A stretch of 32,465 nucleotides of DNA from Acidobacteriaceae bacterium. GTDB lineage: Bacteria; Acidobacteriota; Terriglobia; Terriglobales; Acidobacteriaceae. How positions within the stretch are numbered: position 1 is the first letter of the stretch; the number at the start of each line of letters is the position of its first letter. Positions 24,093-32,465 of the stretch are shown here, in pieces. A program made the translations under genes and the position numbers. The notes beneath the pieces were generated by a model that worked only from the letters and a program-made list of their open reading frames with translations, was not told the DNA's origin and made no database searches. The stretch covers positions 1 through 32,465 of the forward strand of contig JANXUR010000080.1 in the NCBI GenBank assembly GCA_025356095.1. Direction: 5' to 3'.

Positions 24093-25388
24093 ATGACTTT
24101 TTCTGCGACTCTTCCTGCTGCGAGTTCTGCGGCTGAGCCGGATAGCCCGCTGACTTTTGAGCAAGCGCGCCGGGTCGTGGAGTCTCACGCCGAAAAGCTG
24201 CTGCCACGCGCCGTAGAAACGCTACCTCTGCTGGAAGCGGTGGGCCGAGCGCTCGCCGAGCCCATTTCTGCCGACCGCGACTTTCCGCCCTTTGCTCGCG
24301 CCGCGCGCGACGGCTTCGCCGTTCGCGCCGCAGACGTGGCCTCTGTGCCTGCGCCGCTGCGGTTCGTCGGCGAGATTCGGGCTGGCGATGCGCTGGCCAC
24401 TTTGCCCTATATCCATGCGGGGCAGTGTGCTGCCATCATGACAGGCGCCGCCGCGCCGCCCAGTGCGGATAGCGTGGTGATGGTCGAATACACCCAGCGC
24501 GACGGTGATCAAATCACCATCAGGCGCAGCGTCAGTTGCGGCGAAAACATTGTCCCTACCGGCAGTGAGAGCGTCGCGGGCAACCTGCTGCTACCTGTTG
24601 GTACCCGGCTGGATCAAGCAGCGGTCTCCGTAGCGGCAGCGGTGGGTGCGGAGCACGTCAGCGTTTTCCGGCGGCCCCGCGTAGCTATTCTCTCCACCGG
24701 CGATGAGATTGTAGGCATTGGATCCGCGCCCGCGCCGCACCAACTGCGCAACTCGAATAGCTATTCGCTGGCCGCGCAGGTGATGTCGGGCGGCGGCGAG
24801 CCCGTCATCCTGCCCATTGCGCCGGACGAACCAGAGCGCCTGCGCGAGTTGCTCGCCGTGGGCTTGCAAGCCGACTTGCTGCTCGTCAGCGGGGGCGTTT
24901 CCATGGGTCAGTATGATCTGGTAGAACCCTGCCTTAGCCAGTTAGGGGCAGAATTCTTCTTTACCGGCGCCAAAATACAGCCGGGCAAGCCAATCGTCTT
25001 TGGACGCGCACCCAAGCCTGACTCGGGCGAAGCGGCGGAAGAATCCCCCAGCACGTACTTCTTTGGGCTGCCCGGCAATCCAGTCTCTACCATGGTGACC
25101 TTCACGCTGTTTGTTGCGCCTCTGCTGGATGCGCTGCGGGGCGCGGCCCCGGCTCCACTGGTGTTTTTGCGGGCCAAGCTGGCGGCAGAAATTCACACCA
25201 AGCCCGGCCTCACCCGCTTTCTGCCTGCAATACTTTCTGGCTTTGCTCAGAATGCGAGGGTTGAATTAGTGCGCTGGCAAGGCTCCGGCGACATCGCTGC
25301 GACCGCGCGGGCCAACTGCTATGCGGTGGTGCCTCCAGATTGCGAGCAGATTGCCGCCGGAGAATGGGTGGGCGTGCTGCTGCGGTAA
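24093..25388 (+). CDS. moeA: Molybdopterin molybdenumtransferase MoeA
   Basis: MoeA inserts molybdate into adenylylated molybdopterin in the last step of molybdenum cofactor synthesis. From the ATG at 24093 the protein has 431 residues. It shows the family's landmarks: the ISADRDFPPFARAARDGFAV region with the conserved DG pair, GAAAPPSADSVVMVEYT, RVAILSTGDEIV, and the MoCF-binding fold around LLVSGGVSMGQYDLV. FGLPGNPVSTMVTF follows. The C-terminal beta domain (domain IV) is complete. An in-frame start at 24063 was rejected because it lies within the upstream terminator. No Shine-Dalgarno is seen. moaC and a mogA-type gene follow on the same strand, after a 178-bp gap. Confidence 0.96.
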   Translation: MTFSATLPAASSAAEPDSPLTFEQARRVVESHAEKLLPRAVETLPLLEAVGRALAEPISADRDFPPFARAARDGFAVRAADVASVPAPLRFVGEIRAGDALATLPYIHAGQCAAIMTGAAAPPSADSVVMVEYTQRDGDQITIRRSVSCGENIVPTGSESVAGNLLLPVGTRLDQAAVSVAAAVGAEHVSVFRRPRVAILSTGDEIVGIGSAPAPHQLRNSNSYSLAAQVMSGGGEPVILPIAPDEPERLRELLAVGLQADLLLVSGGVSMGQYDLVEPCLSQLGAEFFFTGAKIQPGKPIVFGRAPKPDSGEAAEESPSTYFFGLPGNPVSTMVTFTLFVAPLLDALRGAAPAPLVFLRAKLAAEIHTKPGLTRFLPAILSGFAQNARVELVRWQGSGDIAATARANCYAVVPPDCEQIAAGEWVGVLLR

Positions 25389-25456
25389 GCCCGTGGCCAC
25401 TCGCAAGTTGCCAGAGTTGCATGCTTAGGCGCAGTGTTTTCGCTTTCTGCTGCGTT

Positions 25457-25491
25457 CTGTGTGTACCCTGTGTACTCTGTGTACTCTGTGG
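25457..25491 (+). repeat. 9-bp tandem repeat (CTGTGTACT) upstream of moaC
   Basis: CTGTGTGTACC (25457) is followed by CTGTGTACT at 25468 and again at 25477, and then by CTGTGG at 25486. The T/G-rich tract lies in the moeA-moaC gap, about 75 bp before the moaC start. It is open in the moaC frame, where it would read as Cys-Thr-Leu repeats, but it is upstream of the likely start. Confidence 0.85.
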
Positions 25492-25554
25492 TTCAATGTT
25501 CTTGCCTTTCGGTGTGGCCGCCCGCGCGTGGGGCGTGGCAACGCTGGGCAATGC

Positions 25555-25560
25555 AGGAGG
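25555..25560 (+). promoter_or_regulatory. Shine-Dalgarno that fixes the moaC start
   Basis: AGGAGG, a perfect anti-SD match, ends six bases before the TTG at 25567. It decides for this TTG over the upstream ATG at 25459 and the in-frame TTG at 25576. Confidence 0.8.
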
Positions 25561-25566
25561 CGACTT

Positions 25567-26061
25567 TTGGCAAATTTGGCGAAGAAGCTATCGCACTACG
25601 ATGCTCGTGGCCGCGCCCGCATGGTGGACGTTTCCGCCAAGGCCGCCACGGACCGCACAGCCACGGCCAGCGCTTTTGTGGCGCTGTCAGCGGCGGTGCT
25701 GCGGGCGCTGCCCAAGAATCCCAAAGGCGACGCGCTGGAAGTCGCGCGGCTCGCAGGGGTGCTGGCCGCCAAACGCACCAGCGACCTGATTCCGCTATGC
25801 CATCCTCTGCCGCTCACGCTGGTGGATGTGGAGTTGGTGAAACGACGCGGCGGCATTGCCATTACCGCGCGGGCCAAGACCAAGGCGGAGACGGGAGTCG
25901 AGATGGAGGCGCTCGTCGCGGCAAGCGTGGCCGCGCTCACCATCTATGACATGTGCAAAGCACTGGATAAGGGCATTGAGATTCGCGAGATTTTTCTGCT
26001 GGAAAAAACCGGCGGCAAAAGCGGCGACTACCGCCGAGCCAAAGCGACGGCGAAACAATAA
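25567..26061 (+). CDS. moaC: Cyclic pyranopterin monophosphate synthase MoaC
   Basis: MoaC, working with the radical enzyme MoaA, forms cyclic pyranopterin monophosphate in the first stage of molybdenum cofactor synthesis. With the TTG start at 25567 the protein has 164 residues, the usual size. It begins [25 protein letters not shown], matching the family N-terminus. The conserved segments are all present: [16 protein letters not shown] (with H79), [15 protein letters not shown] and IYDMCKA. The catalytic pair falls at D128 and K131, the same numbers as in E. coli MoaC. The longer frame from 25459 would add 36 residues encoded largely by a tandem repeat, and lacks a ribosome site. The stop overlaps the next start by one base. 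Confidence 0.95.
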   Translation: MANLAKKLSHYDARGRARMVDVSAKAATDRTATASAFVALSAAVLRALPKNPKGDALEVARLAGVLAAKRTSDLIPLCHPLPLTLVDVELVKRRGGIAITARAKTKAETGVEMEALVAASVAALTIYDMCKALDKGIEIREIFLLEKTGGKSGDYRRAKATAKQ

Positions 26062-26561
26062 TGGCAACCCCACTCGCAGTGCAGGCGCTTACAGCAGCGG
26101 TGTTAACGGTAAGCGACTCCTCCTTTACCGGCACACGGCGCGACGCGGGCGGCCCCGCCGTCGCAGCTGCGCTCACTGCTGCAGGCTTCACCGTGGTGGC
26201 GCATCAGGTGGTCCCTGATGCGCAAGGGCAGATCGCTGCGGCGATTCTGCAACTGGCAGATGTGGCGCGCCTGGTGGTCACCACGGGGGGCACTGGCCTT
26301 GCGCCGCGCGACGTGACGCCCGAAGCTACGCGCAGCGTCTGCTCGCGGCTGGTGGAGGGCATCCCTGAGTTGATGCGCGCCGAGGGGCTGAAGCATACGC
26401 CCTTCGCGGTGCTGACGCGGGGCCTGTGCGGTGTGCTGGGCACGTCACTGGTGCTGAACCTGCCGGGGAGTCCCAAGGGCGCGGTGGAGTCGCTAGCCGC
26501 GGTGCAGCATTTGCTGCCTCACTGCCTGAATCTGGTTGCAGGGGACACCCGCCATTACTGA
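26061..26561 (+). CDS. Molybdopterin adenylyltransferase family protein (MogA/MoaB)
   Basis: This family adenylylates molybdopterin before MoeA inserts the metal. The 166-residue protein has the MoCF-binding fold, with AAVLTVSDSSFTGTRRDAGGPAV at the start and the signature TTGGTGLAPRDVTPEAT at about 75-91. LNLPGSPKGAVESL follows near 133. Its size suits MoaB or a short MogA, and I cannot separate the two from sequence alone. The start codon shares its A with the moaC stop (TAATG), which implies translational coupling. With moeA and moaC it gives three of the cofactor genes; moaA, moaD and moaE are not in the window. Confidence 0.92.
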   Translation: MATPLAVQALTAAVLTVSDSSFTGTRRDAGGPAVAAALTAAGFTVVAHQVVPDAQGQIAAAILQLADVARLVVTTGGTGLAPRDVTPEATRSVCSRLVEGIPELMRAEGLKHTPFAVLTRGLCGVLGTSLVLNLPGSPKGAVESLAAVQHLLPHCLNLVAGDTRHY

Positions 26562-26620
26562 CGCCGCTACCGCTTCGCGTCGGCATCCCGTACACTCTCT
26601 AAGGTGCTTGGACTTTTTTC

Positions 26621-27283
26621 GTGAAATCCCTGAAAGAAAAATTAGGCCATTGGACTCTCGCCCTGTGGGCGATCCTCAAGCCGTTGGGCTTGTGGGGCGT
26701 CTTCCTCATCGCGGCAGAAGACTCCGCCGTCATCGCGCTGCCGGTGGATGCGGCGGTTGCGGGCTACGTCTTCTCCGACCCCTCGCGGATGCTGCTGTAT
26801 GCCGCCATGGCCGCGCTGGGCTCCGGGTTGGGCAGTATGGTGATCTACGCCATCGGCTACAAAGGCGGAGAAGTCCTGCTCCGCAGCAAGATGGCACCCG
26901 AGCGCTTTGAGAAAATCCGCCGCCAGTTTGATGAACACGAGTTTTGGACTTTAATGCTTCCCGCCATGCTGCCGCCGCCATTTCCGTTTAAGGTGGTGGC
27001 GCTGGCCGCGTCTGTGTTTGAGATGAAGCCGTGGCGCTACTTTGGGGCCATCGCCTTGGGCCGCTTTTTGCGCTTTCTGCTGGTCGGCTTTTTGGCCACA
27101 CGCTTCGGCCCCGACGCCATCAAAATGTTCGGCACCTTCGTGGTGCAGCACATCGCGTGGGTTACGATTGCACTCGAAATCGGCATCCCGCTGGGTGGGT
27201 TGCTATGGGTGGTCTGGCGCAAGCGCAAAAAGACGCGCGACACCCGCGCTGCGGCCAATCTCGAAATCAGCAAGCCGGAATAG
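26621..27283 (+). CDS. DedA/YqaA-like inner-membrane protein (VTT domain)
   Basis: This 220-residue protein has about five membrane segments and the VTT (SNARE-associated/DedA) pattern. A re-entrant stretch lies near AAEDSAVIALPVDAAVAGY. GSGLGSMVIYAIGYKGGEVLL follows, and then a middle segment FWTLMLPAMLPPPFPFKVVALAASVFEM. GRFLRFLLVGFLATRFG marks the conserved Gly/Arg near the third helix. DedA proteins act as lipid flippases or in maintaining the proton motive force. The GTG at 26621 is the only start that keeps the first helix; an AAGGTG lies rather far upstream (14 nt). A bidirectional terminator follows, so the moa run ends here. Confidence 0.85.
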   Translation: MKSLKEKLGHWTLALWAILKPLGLWGVFLIAAEDSAVIALPVDAAVAGYVFSDPSRMLLYAAMAALGSGLGSMVIYAIGYKGGEVLLRSKMAPERFEKIRRQFDEHEFWTLMLPAMLPPPFPFKVVALAASVFEMKPWRYFGAIALGRFLRFLLVGFLATRFGPDAIKMFGTFVVQHIAWVTIALEIGIPLGGLLWVVWRKRKKTRDTRAAANLEISKPE

Positions 27284-27284
27284 T

Positions 27285-27313
27285 AAAAAGCCCGCACTCG
27301 GCGGGCCTTTTTT
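27285..27313. terminator. Bidirectional intrinsic terminator
   Basis: A GC stem (GCCCGC with GCGGGC, 5-nt loop ACTCG) is flanked by AAAAA on the left and TTTTTT on the right, so it works on both strands. It separates the convergent DedA-like and DUF6580-like genes. Confidence 0.9.
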
Positions 27314-27335
27314 CCTGCATCAACTCGTTTGGAAG

Positions 27336-27857
27336 TTAAATCTTCTGCCGCAGTCCCCGGTCCTCTGCATACGACCGCACCAGCGCCGCCACCCCAAAAA
27401 ATCCAAAGGTGAACAGCAAATCCGCCACCGGCTGATTGCGGAAGAAGGGCACCGCCGCCTCGTAGCACATTGCCAAACCGGCCAAAGTCTTGGGATACAT
27501 ACTCCAACTCATCCATACAGCGAAGTTGCTGAGCACGAAGAATGAAACAGAAGCAGTGAGGGCGGCAGCACCCAGCCGCACCGGGCGAGCGCTTTCCGCC
27601 AGTTGCGTACCCAGCCAAAGCACGCCTGCATACCAAGCCCACGTCACAAAATGGTCCGCCGAGAGCGGATACGCATAGCGCACCAAAGTCAGGTAAAGGT
27701 CTGCGCCCATCAGCAGCGCAAGCGGCACAAACCACTGCTGGCGGTTGCCGCGAGCTCCAAAAAACAGCAGCGAAGCCGCCACCGGCGTGAAGGCCCACTC
27801 GGTGTGGGGCACCAGACGAAAGGCAACGGCCATCAGAACGAAAACATAAGCAAGCAT
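27336..27857 (-). CDS. DUF6580-like integral membrane protein
   Basis: From the ATG at 27857 the protein has 173 residues and about five membrane segments. Features of the DUF6580 family as I know it are present: an N-terminal helix ending RLVPHTEWAFTPVAASLLFFGA, the LALLMGADLYLTL segment with an intramembrane Asp, and FFVLSNFAVWMSWSMYPKTL followed by CYEAAVPFF. The function is unknown; a transporter-like role is only a guess from the fold. A GGAG site eight bases upstream supports this start over an upstream extension of 40 residues rich in Cys and Ser. It lies 119 bp downstream of the YdjM-like gene on the same strand and probably shares its transcript. Confidence 0.75.
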   Translation of the reverse strand: MLAYVFVLMAVAFRLVPHTEWAFTPVAASLLFFGARGNRQQWFVPLALLMGADLYLTLVRYAYPLSADHFVTWAWYAGVLWLGTQLAESARPVRLGAAALTASVSFFVLSNFAVWMSWSMYPKTLAGLAMCYEAAVPFFRNQPVADLLFTFGFFGVAALVRSYAEDRGLRQKI

Positions 27858-27976
27858 CAAAACTCTCCGTGAACAGAAACAGAAGGCATTGCGAGATTCG
27901 CAACCCCCCAGACTGAGGCCATCAATAAGCGACCCTTCGATTGTTGCGCGTGCCGAGGGCGGAGTCAAGCGAAACA

Positions 27977-29026
27977 CTACCGTGACCCCATCCCCTCATC
28001 CACCGGATGCAGGTTGGCGTCGAGCTGCACCCACGCCTGCAACGCTCCGCGCTTGCCCGCTTCGCCATAGCTAAAGCGCAAATCGTGGAAGTGCACCACA
28101 TAGCCTTTTCCCTCGCCCAGCGATTCGACTTCACTCACCGGATACTGCGCCCAATCCAGATAAATCCGCCCCAGATTCGATTGCTTGGCCGCCCGCGTCA
28201 CGGGCGTTTCTTCCGGCTTCAGGTGCACCTGCATCGCGCCATCATAATCCACGTCAGTCAGGCGCGAATCCACGTTCATCGAGACCAGCGCCGGGGGTGT
28301 CTCCACCACGCCGTACCAGGAGAAAGGATTCACCCAGACCGGGTAGACGCCGTAGCGGAGGGCATTCTCGTTTTGATAGGTGCGGGCCTGCATCGCTGCT
28401 AGTGCCCGGCGATGTTGGTAGTCGCGCACACCCCAAACCGCCAGCACACCCATGAGCGCGACGGTCGCCCCCCCGCGCCCCGGAAATCGGTTGCGTCGGG
28501 CTCCCACTTCTTCGTTGATAAGTGCAAAGAGCAGCGGCAGCACCAAGCCGCCAATTAAAAACACATACAGCAGCGGCTCCAGAATGAAGACGATATCCCA
28601 CGAATACCAACGCTCTGAAAAAGGCCAGAAGGGACGCACACCGTAGTTGTTGGTGAAGTCCAGCAAAATGTGTACAACCACACCCAGATACGCGTAGAAA
28701 AACAGTAGCACCCAACGCGCTGGCGGGTCGCCCGGATTCGCGCCGGGTCGAGGCTTGCGGCGCAAGTGGCGCTGCCCCCATCCCCAGCGGGAAAAGATCC
28801 AGACAAACGCGACCACGGCGGCGGCCACCAGCAAGCCGCCAAGAAACGAATGCGTAAAGCCGCGATGATGCGCAAATCCAAAGACCGAACCTTTGGCGTA
28901 TGCCAGCACGTCAACGTCCGGTGCCTCGGCTGCAATTGCCAGGGTCAGCGTGGCAAAAGCCGTCTTGCGATTCAGCCCGGCCCGGCCCATGCAGCCGCCG
29001 GTCAAAAAATGGGTGATGGGTTCCAT
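27977..29026 (-). CDS. YdjM-type membrane-bound metal-dependent hydrolase
   Basis: From the ATG at 29026 the protein has about 349 residues. It opens MEPITHFLTGG, and AEAPDVDVL then supplies acidic residues near a helix. The signature HHRGFTHS around residues 54-61 is typical of the LexA-binding/inner-membrane putative hydrolase family (PF04307). Further helices cover about 62-80, 105-125 and 150-170, and HILLDFTNNYG supplies another His/Asp pair. The C-terminal half (about 215-349) is a soluble domain. The substrate is not known. A TTG two codons upstream is an alternative start. The gene is divergent from the secreted TPR gene, across a 180-bp gap. Confidence 0.85.
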   Translation of the reverse strand: MEPITHFLTGGCMGRAGLNRKTAFATLTLAIAAEAPDVDVLAYAKGSVFGFAHHRGFTHSFLGGLLVAAAVVAFVWIFSRWGWGQRHLRRKPRPGANPGDPPARWVLLFFYAYLGVVVHILLDFTNNYGVRPFWPFSERWYSWDIVFILEPLLYVFLIGGLVLPLLFALINEEVGARRNRFPGRGGATVALMGVLAVWGVRDYQHRRALAAMQARTYQNENALRYGVYPVWVNPFSWYGVVETPPALVSMNVDSRLTDVDYDGAMQVHLKPEETPVTRAAKQSNLGRIYLDWAQYPVSEVESLGEGKGYVVHFHDLRFSYGEAGKRGALQAWVQLDANLHPVDEGMGSR

Positions 29027-29206
29027 GCACAATGAGTTTAGGGGAATATTGCGAAATCAGCACAGCATGGGCCAAAACTTACCGCAAAATCGCACGAAAA
29101 TATCACTTGCACTCGCCAGCCTTGCAGGACTACTCTTTTCCCGTCACCAGTCGAGTCGGCTTTCCAGCCCGCACGGCTCGCACCCCGCAGCTTCTGGAGG
29201 TCTTCT

Positions 29207-32465
<3,259 letters not shown>

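Noticed and set aside
23119-24207. 362-codon minus-strand open frame opposite the TPR gene and the moeA start
   Set aside because: It crosses a strong terminator and a gene with a signal peptide and TPRs, and has no recognisable domains.

Overview
The window is a dense, GC-rich bacterial chromosome segment with 26 genes plus one frame-disrupted locus. It carries mostly housekeeping and vitamin/cofactor genes, with a few lineage-specific secreted proteins. I place it in the Acidobacteriota by inference. The signs are a secreted FG-GAP protein ending in choice-of-anchor-D-type domains, a secreted carboxypeptidase-regulatory/TPR protein, paired MacB-type permeases and a DUF6580-like membrane protein next to ordinary core genes. 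No rRNA, tRNA, IS element, prophage or CRISPR array was seen.

Layout. 1-5050: start of a His-rich CDF metal transporter (minus strand, cut by the window edge), an EamA/DMT exporter, a secreted M20 metallopeptidase and the selenocysteine elongation factor SelB. 5191-10554: an ankyrin protein (minus), TrmFO (tRNA m5U54 methyltransferase) and two tandem paralogous FtsX/MacB permeases without an ATPase. 10600-14205: a minus-strand pair of secreted proteins (a beta-helix-like protein, then an FG-GAP/anchor-D protein). 14430-19854: a polytopic membrane protein, the GTPase Der (minus) with unusual extensions, and a DinG-type Fe-S helicase. 19872-20620: a lower-GC DUF5677-like gene split by a frameshift. 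20694-22815: queD-queE-queC, making preQ0 for queuosine. 22912-24015: a secreted TPR protein closed by a strong terminator. 24093-26561: moeA, moaC and a mogA/moaB gene for molybdenum cofactor. 26621-29026: a DedA-like protein and two minus-strand membrane proteins. 29207-32465: a secreted TPR protein and the first two thirds of ligA.

The genes form small units rather than one pathway: the que cluster, the moa/moe cluster with a stop-start overlap between moaC and mogA, the permease pair and the secreted pair.

Two features recur. First, several genes lack a Shine-Dalgarno sequence and have a -10-like hexamer ending 6-9 nt before the start codon (EamA, trmFO, dinG-like, moeA, ligA), which suggests leaderless mRNAs. 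Second, short tandem duplications with a 9-15 bp period sit at gene starts, in intergenic gaps and in protein linkers. I saw no convincing new multi-gene system. The best leads are these two patterns, the 11-bp repeat running into the selB start codon, the C10 tract in a signal peptide, and the palindromic insertion inside Der.
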